A stretch of DNA of 64,000 nucleotides from CAWJMN01 sp963844055 (GTDB lineage: Bacteria; Planctomycetota; Planctomycetia; Pirellulales; Pirellulaceae), in assembly GCA_963844055.1 (NCBI GenBank), contig CAWJMN010000002.1, positions 2,232,001 through 2,296,000 of the forward strand, read 5' to 3'. Each line of letters opens with the position of its first letter. The first letter of the stretch is position 1. Positions 46,714 to 56,244 of this stretch are shown in pieces. The position numbers and the translations under genes are program-made. The notes beneath the pieces are model-generated. The model saw only the letters and a program-made list of their open reading frames with translations. It was not told the origin of the DNA and did no database searches.

Positions 46714-49700
46714 ATGATTTGTCGACCTAACTTTGCTGTGCCACTAGCGGTGTTCATCTCCAGCATCGTTTTGATACTGGCCAGCCCTTTCGCGGTCGCC
46801 CACGATTTCAAGCGTGGCGAAGATGTGGTCATTCTTAGCAACACGCACCTGGAAGGAAAAACCCCAGCCGACCCGTGTGGCGATGCTGTATGGCGCGGAC
46901 GGCCGGCGATGATCTTGGATGTCGATGGGGAGCGACTGCTGCTCGATGGCGAACGCAGTGGTTGGCTAGAGTCGCAGCATGTGATGCTCGCCGACTCCCT
47001 GGCAATCGACCAAATCAATGTTTGGCTCACCAGCGAACCGTCTAGCGCAGAACTATACGCGGCACGTGGTTTTGCCTGGGAGGCTTGTGATGAGTTCGAC
47101 GCTGCGATTGCCGATATCAATTTGTCGATCGAACTTCAGCCCGACAACGCGTATTGGTATTTCCTTCGCGGGTTGATTCGCGATGGCCACGATCAAAACG
47201 ATGAGATGTTTTTGGATTACCAACGGGCGGTAGCGTTGCAACCCAAGTTCTCGCGAGCATTAGCGCACGTGGCGGAAGCCATGATTAATCAATCCAAGTT
47301 AGACTCCGCCAAAGAGATTTGTGACAACCTAATCGCGGATAATCCCGCAGATAACATTGCCTACCACCTTCGCGCCGGGTCTGGCATCGAAAGAAGTATC
47401 CCGAGTTGGCGGCGGTTGATGTGCAGGAGGCGATTCGGCTTCAACCGAGCCGTCCCATTCACTACCTTTTGCAAGCGTATCTTTATTCTGAACGTGGCGA
47501 GTTAGAAGAAGCCGAACAGTTTGCCACGTTGGCCATTGAGCAGAAAGATGATCGCCCTGACTCGTATTATGTGCGCGCGGGTTTACTTTACAAACAGGGG
47601 AAATTTGAGCGTGCACTCGCGGATGCTGACGAGGCGTTACGCTTGCAACCAAAGTCGGTGAAGTATTTAAAAGGGCGGGCTGACATCCACTTAGCAATCG
47701 GGCAGTATGAAGCTGCCTCTGCGGACTTAAAAATGACGTTGCTTCGGAATGCACTCTCGGAACTTCCATTTGACCTGCAGCAAGACCAAAAGTATTTGCC
47801 TGCCAGTGCAGACAGGGCTATGGAACAATTGGGTAATTGGCTGGAGTTAAATCCTGGCCATGAAGAGCTTCGATTCCAGCGGGCGGCTTGGTTCATTCGT
47901 CACGAGTCTTATGACGAAGCTCTGCTAGATTTGAATTGTGTTATTGAAGCTGGCCTCGGACGCGACCATGCCTACATAGCGCGGGGAATGGTCCATGAAG
48001 AATTGAAGCATTTTGAGCGGTCGGAGCTCGATTTCGCAGAAGCCTTGAAACTCGACAAGGACAACTTAGATGTAATCATGCGCCGATGCGTCTTGCACGG
48101 TGCGATGCTTGACTTTGCGGGCGTGATCAAAGGCTGCAATCTCGTTTTAAAAAAGCACCCTGATAACAGTCTGGTGCTGATGGTCCGTGCGCGTGTGCAT
48201 ATCGAAATGGGAGAATTGGAAGAGGCGCTAAAGGACCTTGAACATGTCCTGCGGAACGATTCTGGCAATTTAGAAATACTAGATATGAGAGCGGTCATTC
48301 GGATCTACCAAGAGGAGTTTGCCAGAGCGAAAGAAGATTGCGACGCCATCCTTGCACGCCAACCTGCCGATGGGCGGGCTCCGTTTCTCCGAGCCTACTG
48401 TAGTTATCGGCTGGGAGAGTTGGAAGAGGCACTCGCCAACGTAGAGGCTTTCCATCGCAGAACTCCCAAGGATTTAGAACTCCATTTGTTAGGCATTGAG
48501 ATTCGGTTCCTCTTGAAACAATACGACCAAGTTATCGCACATTGCAATCCAGCCCTTGAGGCCGCTCCAAATGAAGCAAGGCTCTATCTGACACGCGGCC
48601 TCATCTTGCATCACTTTGGAAATACCGCTAGCGCCCGCGAAGACTTCGAGGCTGCCATTAAGTTGGGGCTGCAAGCAGAACATCTACGCCTAGCCAAAGA
48701 ACGGATGGAGGATCCAGAAATAACAGAGCTGCCAAATAACTCCCCTTTGCAGTCGTATTTGCTAACCCTGTATAAGAAATCCAAAGAAAAGAAGAAGGAT
48801 CTAGAGATCCTCAATCGAAAGGAAAGCCCTACCGCAACGAAGGAAAAAGATTCGAAGTCCGACAAAGAAGAAAAGAAGGACGACAAGAAAATCCTCCCAG
48901 CAGAGCCAACCCATGAAGACAAGGTTAAATGGGCCAAGAGCTTTACTCAGAAAAACCCCGACAGCATTCAAGCAAGGTTGAATCTCGCTCAATTACTGTC
49001 GCAGAACCATGCGAATGTTGGTGAGGCAATTCTCGAATGCGACGAGGTTTTAAAACGTGATCCGACCGTGGCGATGGCCTATGTCATTCGCGCAAGGCTT
49101 TACGCCTATCGCGCTGAATACGCCAAAGCCAACAAAGACGCGCAGCGAGCGTTTGAGCTTGATCCATCGCAAGGCCTCATCAAATACGAGCGGCCAGCGT
49201 CGGTTTATGACGAGTCGGTGAAGGCCGCCGAGGCAGCCCCCCAGCCCAAAAACGAAGAAGAGCTATTGCTGACCCTCGGCGACGAACAACTGGCATCGCA
49301 GCACTATGCCGTAGCGATCAACCTTTACAACAAGGCGATCACGGCAAATCCCCAAGGAGCGCGCCAGCACTACCATCGGGGCCTTGCTTATGCGGCGATG
49401 CAGGAATGGGAAAAGGCCTCGGCTGACATGCAGAAGTCGATAGAACTGGCCCCCGAAAACGTGGAACTACTTAGCGGTACCGCCTGGTTCTTGGCAACAG
49501 CCAGCGAAGCCAAGTGGCGGAACGCCGACCTCGCCGTGAAGCTCGCAACGAAGGCGTGTGAGCTCTCGCAGGGGAAAGAGGGGCGGTGCTTAGGGACGCT
49601 TGCAGCAGCGTTTGCTGCCGCTGGCAACTATGCCGAGGCCGTCAAGTATCAGAAGCAGGCACAGTCGCTCTATACCGAGGAAGAACAAGCCGCTTACGGC

Positions 49701-49751
49701 TATCTGATCGCGCTCTACGAATCAAAACAGCCTTATCAGCCGCAGCCGTAA
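46714..49751 (+). CDS. Large exported TPR-repeat protein, interrupted by a frameshift
   Basis: A ~1012-residue protein when repaired. A signal peptide (cleavage near F-A-V-A-H) is followed by a short beta domain and then a long series of tetratricopeptide repeats, e.g. Y-A-A-R-G-F-A-W-E and Y-Y-V-R-A-G-L-L-Y-K-Q-G-K-F-E-R-A-L-A-D-A. Around residue 690 is a Lys/Glu-rich linker, and four or so more repeats follow. The first frame ends at 47505 and the second opens near 47390. Adding one G at GGG 47377-47379 gives H-L-R-A-G-V-W-H-R-K-K-Y-P-E-L-A-A. TPR arrays act as protein-binding scaffolds; the partner is unknown. ATG 46714 follows a GTG at 46711. Confidence 0.82.
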
Positions 49752-49780
49752 GGGCCGGTCTCGTTTTGCCCTTACTGCTT

Positions 49781-49892
49781 AAGCCTGCTGGCATGCGCGA
49801 CAAGAAGAGGGCCTCGCCAAGTGACGCCCTCCCATCGCGGATGCCGACGATTAGGGGATCGTCGGCGACGGGAGGGCGTCCTGCCCCTGGCC
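49781..49892. terminator. Large nested stem-loop between convergent genes
   Basis: GACGCCCTCCC (49823-49833) pairs with GGGAGGGCGTC (49870-49880). Inside it GCCGACGAT (49843-49851) pairs with ATCGTCGGC (49858-49866), and GCCTGCT near 49784 may pair with AGCAGGC near 49885. There is no T-run. It lies between the TPR gene stop and the metalloprotease stop and probably ends both transcripts. Confidence 0.6.
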
Positions 49893-49899
49893 AAGCAGG

Positions 49900-52347
49900 C
49901 TAGTTGCCATGCAACCAGTTCCCCTCGAGGGCGAACAGGTTGTCATGTAGGGTTGAACGGCCAGCGAGGGCGAGGGTTTCGTCGCTGGGTTGCGAGGCTC
50001 GACGGCTTTCCCCAAGTAACGAGAGGGTCTCATCGAGAACCCCAAGCTCGGGCGTCAAGTCACGCGGGTTGTCATAAAGGCTGGAACGAGCATTCGACGA
50101 GAACAACTGCGTCGTTTGCGTTGCCAGCGTAGTTCCTCGGGAGAAGTTGCTTCCCGCAAAGACCGTCGAAGTGCTGGCGGTGATCGCTTGGCCAGCATAG
50201 GCGTTTTGCGATGTGCCGCCATCCTCAATGGTAAGGCTGCCAAAGGGGGACGCGGCCGAAATCCGTTCCACACGAATCGAGTCGGCTTGCACCGAGCCAT
50301 TAACACCATTGGTAGCAAGGCGAACGATGACTCGGCCCCCTTGGCTTACCACGTTGCCCAGCACGGTCCAGTTCGAACCATCGACCGTAACGCCGCCCGA
50401 CGCCACCCGTTGATTCACGCGAACATACGCATTGAAGTTGGCACCGTCGGACAGGCTGTACGCGGCGTTCGTTGCATATTCTCGGCCCCCTGTCCAGTTG
50501 GCCAAGATGCGATAGGTTCCCGGCGCCAAACCTGTAAAGTCGTACGATGCCACCGCCGTTGCTCCCGAATTGCGAGCAACGCGCAGGTCTCCCTGTCGTC
50601 CAACGCCGGTGCGGACTTGCCACGAGCCCGTCGTCGTCGCGCCGGCCGCACCGTCATCAATCGACCGAGTGACCACTTGGGGAACGGTTGCTGTTCCGCT
50701 CAAGCGGATTTGGTACGAGCCTTCGTTGGCATCATTGTTGGAAAGGACAATCGTCCCGCCGAAGGTGCCGGCCGCTGCGGGAGTCAGCCGCAAAACCAGC
50801 GTTGTCGATTGTCCGGCTGCCAGCGAGGTTGTCCCAACATTCGAGACAATCGAGTACCCCGCAGGCAAAGTACTGGCGTTGATCGGAGAGAGAGATAGTG
50901 CGGCCGTTCCCGTGTTGCGGATCGTGATCGTCTGCGTTACGGACGTGCCCACTACAACGTTGCCAAAATTAACGGTACCACCACTGGCCAGGGCGACGTT
51001 GTTAACAAACAGGTCGATCTCAGGAGCGGTAGTCGTTCCACCACCTCCACCGCCGCCACCAGGGATGCTGGTAATCGGTACGGCCGTCCCGCTAACCGTA
51101 TACTGGCCCATGTTGCCATAGCCACCGGTGGAGCGAACCACCAACGAGTAGGTTCCCTCGGCCAAGGTCGTGGTGATGGTGGCGCCAAACGAGTCGGTCG
51201 GATTGGCAGAAGCAACAACTTGGCCGCTGGAGTTGCGAATTTCCAGAATGCTATCGAGGTTGGTGCCGAACTGCGCGACATTCAGCTGGAACGAGACTTG
51301 TCCTGCCCCAGTATTGAACAGAGCAAAGTCCTCATCGGTAGGGCTGTTGATGATGCCGGCATAGGTGATGCTGCCACCGGTGGCACCACGCCATACGCCT
51401 GTATCAAAAGTTCCCCCGTAGTCATCAGCGCGGAAGCCAAACCCGTTTGCCGCACCGCCGACGATGGTCACATCGTCTTGAAAATCGGTAGGCCCGTTGT
51501 CTGTCGCGCCGTTGTACCAAGTTGTGCGAGTGCTGTAATAGCCAACTCCCATGATCGGTGCCCAGTTAGCATCGCCACGGCTGTAAGCGCTGACCAGCGT
51601 GTTGCCGCTCCAAGTGGCTTGATGATAAAGGCCGAACAAGTGACCTGCCTCGTGAGAAGCGGCTTCGGCAACATAGCGGGCGTTGCCATTGCCCAGTGCA
51701 TCGGAAAAGACAAAGCCCGTATTGGAAGCACTGTTAGAAAATCCGCCGACATAGGCGACGCCGCCGGCCGAGCTGCCAAACCAATCGGTATAGTTGCCAC
51801 CGATTGCAATGCGAGCCACGACGCGGTCGACGTTGGCACCTGGGTCAATCGTCGTTACATCGATGTTGAACGGAGCATAGTCTTCCGCCACGCGAGCCCA
51901 GATCTCTTGGATGTTAGCAAGTTCGGTGCTGCTAAACGTGGTCGCATCACCATCGATGTTGTAGACCTTCGTGGTAACGTTGCTATAGCTTCCCCAGGTC
52001 GCTTCAAAGTTGCCGTTAAAGTCGAGATAGAGCTTGGCTCGTGCGGCCGAGTTGCTCGACAGCTGCGGAATCGCCGTCAGTGGGCTGGCCGCGGCGGAAG
52101 GTGTGGTGGCGGCCTGAACGACAGGTATGTTTTGAAGTCCCTGCCCCGTGCAGATCGGACATTGGCAAGCACCGCCATGCGACAGCACGGGCGAAGCGTC
52201 CGGGCCGCTGGAGGGATTGGCCGTCATCAAGTGCCGGGGTTCAAGCAATTCCAGAATGGGTCGGCGTGAAAGCCAACGACGTTCGGGTCCTTGATAGTGA
52301 TTGCCGGCAGATTTCTTCGCAGAACCATTGTGGGAGGAACCACTCAT
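49900..52347 (-). CDS. Secreted metzincin-type metalloprotease with LEPR-type N-terminus
   Basis: An 815-residue exported protein. Near residue 30 is L-E-L-L-E-P-R-H-L-M-T-A, the LEPR-type motif at the N-terminus of many large planctomycete surface proteins. The zinc site is H-E-A-G-H-L-F-G-L-Y-H at about residues 232-242, with a Met-turn candidate A-P-I-M-G-V-G. Then come a PPC-like beta domain, a run of eight glycines, a choice-of-anchor D-type domain (G-N-V-V-V-G-T-S-V-T-Q-T-I) and a golvesin/xanthan-lyase C-terminal-like module ending S-I-R-V-E-R. ATG 52347 is preferred; 45 further codons are open upstream. Confidence 0.85.
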   Translation of the reverse strand: MSGSSHNGSAKKSAGNHYQGPERRWLSRRPILELLEPRHLMTANPSSGPDASPVLSHGGACQCPICTGQGLQNIPVVQAATTPSAAASPLTAIPQLSSNSAARAKLYLDFNGNFEATWGSYSNVTTKVYNIDGDATTFSSTELANIQEIWARVAEDYAPFNIDVTTIDPGANVDRVVARIAIGGNYTDWFGSSAGGVAYVGGFSNSASNTGFVFSDALGNGNARYVAEAASHEAGHLFGLYHQATWSGNTLVSAYSRGDANWAPIMGVGYYSTRTTWYNGATDNGPTDFQDDVTIVGGAANGFGFRADDYGGTFDTGVWRGATGGSITYAGIINSPTDEDFALFNTGAGQVSFQLNVAQFGTNLDSILEIRNSSGQVVASANPTDSFGATITTTLAEGTYSLVVRSTGGYGNMGQYTVSGTAVPITSIPGGGGGGGGTTTAPEIDLFVNNVALASGGTVNFGNVVVGTSVTQTITIRNTGTAALSLSPINASTLPAGYSIVSNVGTTSLAAGQSTTLVLRLTPAAAGTFGGTIVLSNNDANEGSYQIRLSGTATVPQVVTRSIDDGAAGATTTGSWQVRTGVGRQGDLRVARNSGATAVASYDFTGLAPGTYRILANWTGGREYATNAAYSLSDGANFNAYVRVNQRVASGGVTVDGSNWTVLGNVVSQGGRVIVRLATNGVNGSVQADSIRVERISAASPFGSLTIEDGGTSQNAYAGQAITASTSTVFAGSNFSRGTTLATQTTQLFSSNARSSLYDNPRDLTPELGVLDETLSLLGESRRASQPSDETLALAGRSTLHDNLFALEGNWLHGN

Positions 52348-52740
52348 CCGTTTGATCTCCGACCGAACGTAAAAAGAAAAGCCCAGCCAAGGCGCGACGT
52401 CGCAGAACCTTGGCCAGGAGGGGGTGCAAGCTGTGCAGGCGGGACGGCCAAGAGGGCGACAGAGTGTGTCGCTCAAGGCCATCTGAAAACTACGTTGAAA
52501 AACGCCGATGTCAAATCGTGCTCAAGAAAAGAACAGTTATTCCCCAGATTTTAAGGCCTGCCCGTGCCAAACGCCAATCACAAACCAGTTAGATTTGCTT
52601 GCCACAAACTGTTTAGCCTTACGCGGGTCATGTCGTAACGGTTCGCCGTACCTTGCAGGGTCCTAGGGAAGTCGGCATTTCAACGCTAGGATGGGGAGGA
52701 ATGCTGTCATGTTGCTCGATTCAACTTGCCCAATCCTTTT
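52348..52740. other. Divergent intergenic region, nothing recognised
   Basis: About 390 bp between the metalloprotease start and a plus-strand hypothetical gene; promoters for both are expected. No motif, structured RNA or convincing ORF was seen. Confidence 0.35.
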
Positions 52741-53331
52741 ATGTCTTCGACTAGCCATAACTTGTTAAGCCGTGCTGTTCGTCCCCTCTCGCAAGAGAAG
52801 TTGCCCATGCTGGGTGAGGAGCCGTGTCCCGCGGAAATTGCCAAGCAGCTTGCGGCGCTTTCACCAGCCGACTTGTTTGACGAAAAGCCACTCGTCGATG
52901 TGGATGCCGCACATGGTTGTCTTTCGGCGCTGTGGCTATTGCACGGCGATCTAAAGACATCGCACGAAATCAGCCAGCAGATTGAAACCGTCGATGGTTC
53001 CTTTTGGCATGGGATCATGCATCGGCGCGAAGGGGATTTTAGCAACGCGAAGTATTGGTTTCGGCAAGTTGGCGCGCATGCTTGCTTCTCTGCCATCTCG
53101 ACCGCGACGCGGCACATCTGCGTAGCCGCCGTAGGTACAACGATTCCTCCAGCCGCGCAAAAACTTTCGATGTCTTGGCAGCCGAACCTGTTTGTCGATT
53201 ATTGCCAAGCGATCATGCAACAAGACCCTGCGGGCGAATCTTCCCCTGCCCTGCTCTGCCGCAAAATCGCACGTGCCGAATGGGACGCGCTGTTTGAGTA
53301 TTGTTGCCGGAAGGCGATTGGGGCGAAGTAG
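52741..53331 (+). CDS. Hypothetical conserved-looking protein
   Basis: A 196-residue soluble protein, helical by composition, with H-G-D-L-K-T-S-H-E-I-S and W-H-G-I-M-H-R-R-E-G-D-F-S-N-A-K-Y-W-F-R near the middle, a style seen in planctomycete helical-repeat proteins. No family name is recognised. ATG 52741 is chosen over the TTG at 52726. It borders island 2. Confidence 0.65.
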   Translation: MSSTSHNLLSRAVRPLSQEKLPMLGEEPCPAEIAKQLAALSPADLFDEKPLVDVDAAHGCLSALWLLHGDLKTSHEISQQIETVDGSFWHGIMHRREGDFSNAKYWFRQVGAHACFSAISTATRHICVAAVGTTIPPAAQKLSMSWQPNLFVDYCQAIMQQDPAGESSPALLCRKIARAEWDALFEYCCRKAIGAK

Positions 53332-53427
53332 GGGCCGTGGGGCGAAAGCATCGGTGAGAATTGCGATCCGCTGAGTAGTTCCAGCATGGTGGGTCTTCGC
53401 CTGCGGCTTGACGCCACCCTACGGGAG

Positions 53428-53480
53428 CGAAGGAACGCAAGAGGTTGAGGGGCCCAAGGGCGGTGACGCTGGGGCAAGGC
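53428..53480 (+). repeat. Fragment related to the composite repeat 3' part
   Basis: gaggttgag, ccaagggcgg and ctggggcaaggc here match aagttgag, ctcaagggcgatgag and ctggggcaacgc at 58330-58368 and 61234-61275. It marks the left edge of island 2 with the same sequence that marks its right edge. Confidence 0.5.
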
Positions 53481-53488
53481 CAGGTTGT

Positions 53489-53899
53489 CTAATTCAAAAA
53501 AGCCTCCACAACCTGACGAACATTCGATGCCTTTTCGATCTTCGCTTCCAATTCATTGAGGATGCCCATGGACACATAAGCGTCAGGATACAACCGGAGG
53601 AACTCCTGTACACGATCTTTCGTTGTGGCAAGGTCATACTCACACAATCTCTCCACGTCATCGAATTCCACTTCGACCATTCCGCCGAAAATTCTGGCTA
53701 GTACAGACTGTTTCACAATGCGAGCACTTCGTATCACTGCACATGCTCCTGCGCAATCCACGACTTCTAGATCACTGAACCAGCCCATATCGTACTCGCG
53801 TTTCATAACTCGTCGGACGTTGTCATAGTGCGAGTAGAGCATCACGCCATTCGGCGTAAATGCAAGAATCGGATACGCAAGTGACTCAATAGGATTCAT
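53489..53899 (-). CDS. Hypothetical island protein
   Basis: A 136-residue soluble protein beginning M-N-P-I-E-S-L-A-Y-P-I-L-A-F-T-P-N-G-V. No family recognised; size and charge fit an immunity-type protein. The frame upstream of ATG 53899 translates repeat sequence and is not coding. Full repeat R1 begins 29 bp upstream of the start. Confidence 0.6.
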   Translation of the reverse strand: MNPIESLAYPILAFTPNGVMLYSHYDNVRRVMKREYDMGWFSDLEVVDCAGACAVIRSARIVKQSVLARIFGGMVEVEFDDVERLCEYDLATTKDRVQEFLRLYPDAYVSMGILNELEAKIEKASNVRQVVEAFLN

Positions 53900-53928
53900 G
53901 CTATTCACTGAAATAGTAGTACACTGAA

Positions 53929-54172
53929 GGGTGCCACTGCTGGCTTGCCAGCAGTGCGGTTGTTGCCGGTGCCTTCCTGTTAGTAATCGAACACCGAAAA
54001 CTTCCGACAAACAGTTCTTCTCACCTATCTTAGGTCAACAAGGGTGTCTGGCAGGAGCATGAGAACGTCAATTCCTGAAGCTTCACCCCTTTGTCATCCT
54101 GCTCCGGAAAGGCCTTTCGATTCTCGCCCCGGTTGAAACGCCCACACTGCTGGCAAGCCAGCAGTGGCACCC
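53929..54172 (+). repeat. Hairpin-ended repeat, copy R1
   Basis: Full 244-bp copy. The left end gggtgc carries a stem CACTGCTGG, loop CTTG, stem CCAGCAGTG; the right end carries CACTGCTGG, loop CAAG, CCAGCAGTG and then gcaccc. The ends are inverted copies of each other and each is itself a perfect hairpin. The core includes cctatcttaggtcaacaagg and cttcctgttagtaa. It contains no gene. Confidence 0.9.
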
Positions 54173-54250
54173 GGCGACCTTGTCCAAATTTTTTCGACAA
54201 GTTGTGCATTGGTTCTTGTTACTGCACTACTTGGGGCAAGACGTCAACGG

Positions 54251-54889
54251 CTATGAGCCGAAACGTCGAATTGGTGCCCCTTCGTCTTTGCCCGCAACTT
54301 GGTTTGACAGTTGACCGAGTACGCCCAAGTGGAGCGATGGTGATTCGATTTTTAAATTTGTTTCGGCGTATTCACCATTGGTAAGGAGTGGCAATTCAAA
54401 TGCGAGATGCTCGGTTTCTAGCGGTAAGAGTCCTCGTTTAGCAGCTCTCACCGCTAGGTCATGGTCATACGCAGTTGGCGACGTGACCAATACCTTCTGG
54501 ACCAAAAACTCTTCAAGTGTGCCAGGCGAAAGCCCTATACGCTCCGCTCCTTCGCAAAAAAACTTTATAAAGGCACCCGTGTTTCCACGATCAAGTTCGT
54601 AACCATACTGGTCGCCGAATACGTCCTCGGCAACTATGAGTACATCGGCCAAAAGGTGACCGTAAGCGTTTCGCCACGGCGCCTGATTCCACTCGAAGAC
54701 AGAGGGAAGCTGACCAGTTTGGCGAGTTCCAAAAAGTCGAAACCGCCGGTCTTTTGTAATGAACCCGTCCACAACTCGAAGGACTTTCAGGTAATCCATA
54801 GGGAGAATTCCCCGAATTTCCAACGACACTCCGGCTCTTGCATCATATGCGAACTCTTCAACGAGACCTCTGGTAAGCATCGGCGTCAT
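54251..54889 (-). CDS. SUKH/SMI1-like immunity-type protein (tentative)
   Basis: A 212-residue soluble protein. I-L-P-M-D-Y-L-K-V-L-R-V-V-D-G-F is the kind of opening helix seen in SMI1/KNR4 (SUKH) domains, followed by F-R-L-F-G-T and L-I-V-A-E-D-V-F-G-D-Q-Y-G-Y-E-L, where SUKH proteins have a D-x-x-G-D block. SUKH proteins often neutralise polymorphic toxins; no toxin is next to it here. ATG 54889 follows GAGAGGG closely. It lies between R1 and R2. Confidence 0.6.
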   Translation of the reverse strand: MTPMLTRGLVEEFAYDARAGVSLEIRGILPMDYLKVLRVVDGFITKDRRFRLFGTRQTGQLPSVFEWNQAPWRNAYGHLLADVLIVAEDVFGDQYGYELDRGNTGAFIKFFCEGAERIGLSPGTLEEFLVQKVLVTSPTAYDHDLAVRAAKRGLLPLETEHLAFELPLLTNGEYAETNLKIESPSLHLGVLGQLSNQVAGKDEGAPIRRFGS

Positions 54890-54938
54890 CCCTCTCTAAA
54901 TTTTCGTATCTGCGTGCCGTCAGGGTTGCTCAAACGCC

Positions 54939-55182
54939 GTGTGCCACTGCTGGCTTGCCGGCAGTGCGGTAATCGCCGGTGCGTTCCTGTTAGTAGCGGA
55001 ACGCCGAAAACTCCCGACAAGCATTTCTTGCCAAATATCTTAGGTCAACAAGGGTATCCGACACGAGCACAAGAACGTCAAATCCTGAAGCATCATCCCC
55101 TCGTCACCTCACTCCGGCAAGGCCTTTCTATTCACCGTCGCTGGCAACGTACTGACTGCTGACCAAGCCAGCAGTGGCACCC
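54939..55182 (+). repeat. Hairpin-ended repeat, copy R2
   Basis: Full 244-bp copy, same orientation as R1. The left stem has one T-G wobble pair (CACTGCTGG with CCGGCAGTG); the right stem is partly broken (ctgctgacc, aagccagcag). The core block tatcttaggtcaacaaggg is conserved. Confidence 0.88.
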
Positions 55183-55225
55183 GGCGTACCATTCTTTTTC
55201 GGTCACATGGTTCGTCGAGTTCGAT

Positions 55226-55621
55226 TCAGCTTGGAAGCGTTGATGCAAGCAATTTCAAGCGGTCAAGAGCATCGTGATATTCTGCTGGTACAAGGTCGTA
55301 CGCGTCATTTGATACAGGCAGAACAGTCAACGAAATCCCGAAACGCTCCGCAAGACGCTTAAGGCGATCAGGTGAGAGCATCTTTCGATACATGGATTGA
55401 ACATCTGCGGACTTACCGCTGACTTTCCTTTGGAACTCTGGTGACTTCTCGTAGTCAAAACCTTTCAATAGTTGCTCGACTAATTCCGCCATCGCCAACA
55501 CCGCTGATCGATGTTCGGCATTGCATGCACTTGAAAGAACTGCATCGCTCGACACGATGTCCAAATCGCCAACCTCCTTGAGGCCTACAAGCATCTTGAG
55601 AACATCGCCAGCTTTGAGCAT
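55226..55621 (-). CDS. Hypothetical island protein
   Basis: A 131-residue protein starting M-L-K-A-G-D-V-L-K-M-L-V-G-L-K-E-V-G-D. No family recognised. The ATG 55621 has AAGGAGC five bases upstream, and that site overlaps the stop codon of the small frameshifted ORF at 55632-55849, so the two are translationally linked. Probably the last gene of a three-gene operon with 55852-56169. Confidence 0.6.
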   Translation of the reverse strand: MLKAGDVLKMLVGLKEVGDLDIVSSDAVLSSACNAEHRSAVLAMAELVEQLLKGFDYEKSPEFQRKVSGKSADVQSMYRKMLSPDRLKRLAERFGISLTVLPVSNDAYDLVPAEYHDALDRLKLLASTLPS

Positions 55622-55631
55622 CAAAAGCTCC

Positions 55632-55849
55632 TTAGTATGGATCATAGTAAATGAACCTTATGTCGTTCGTGATTCCAAAGCGTCTGAAATCATCTACTTG
55701 CGGGCTAATCCGCTTCAAGCCGGGAACTTCGGCGACGTCCCATAAGTTACGGCGGGCAAATCGGTGTGGGTCTCATTGGAAAATCTCTCTCGCGCTCGCC
55801 TATGCACCCAGCGAAAACCTTCCGGTGGCTTTGTGCCATCGGGCTTCAT
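55632..55849 (-). CDS. Small island protein, interrupted by a frameshift
   Basis: Two frames join into one 72-residue protein. The first starts at ATG 55849 with M-K-P-D-G-T-K-P-P-E-G-F-R-W-V; the second ends I-T-N-D-I-R-F-I-Y-Y-D-P-Y. Adding one T at the TTT near 55770 (coding strand gattt) links them as H-T-D-F-A-R-R-N-L-W-D-V-A. The ATG starts two bases after the stop of the upstream gene, and the stop overlaps the ribosome-binding site of the next one. These tight contacts support a real gene. The composition (W, Y, D, R) recalls toxin or immunity domains; no family is assigned. Confidence 0.55.
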
Positions 55850-55851
55850 CT

Positions 55852-56169
55852 CTACGTGTTCAACTTCGCGTAGCGTTCTTCAATACTAACTATACGATCC
55901 CGTGTCACAGCATCCAAAGCCATTTGCTCCCCTTCATCAATCACGTATCGCATGAATTGACACGACCGACGTCCAATTGGTCTGCCGTTACGGTCGCGCA
56001 ACTCCCGATCAATAAGTTCAAGCGCCGAAACCGCCGCTGTGAGATCGCGAACTAGCAATATTGAAGACTTTGCAGAAGTCGCATCGTTTAACGCGATCTT
56101 ACATTCTTCCAAAAGCGATCTTACTTCGAGCTCAAACGAAGACTGCTGTCTACCGGTCGTACTCATCAT
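55852..56169 (-). CDS. Hypothetical island protein
   Basis: A 105-residue, mainly helical protein (S-F-E-L-E-V-R-S-L-L-E-E-C-K-I-A-L-N-D-A). No family recognised. ATG 56169 is directly followed by a second ATG; AGGGG lies just upstream. It is the first gene of a probable operon with the two small genes that follow. Confidence 0.55.
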   Translation of the reverse strand: MMSTTGRQQSSFELEVRSLLEECKIALNDATSAKSSILLVRDLTAAVSALELIDRELRDRNGRPIGRRSCQFMRYVIDEGEQMALDAVTRDRIVSIEERYAKLNT

Positions 56170-56244
56170 CTTGGCCCCTGTGTAGCAACCGTGTCGGACT
56201 TAAAACACTGCGAGACGGAATAAGCATTGGCGGCACCCGACGAA

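Noticed and set aside
51220..52269. 349-codon plus-strand ORF opposite the metalloprotease
   Set aside because: Antisense shadow of a gene with a clear HExxHxxGxxH site.
53929..54172. ORFs inside the repeats giving a peptide like P-H-C-W-Q-A-S-S-G-T
   Set aside because: The same phrase arises from every repeat copy because of the terminal hairpin; it is not a protein.
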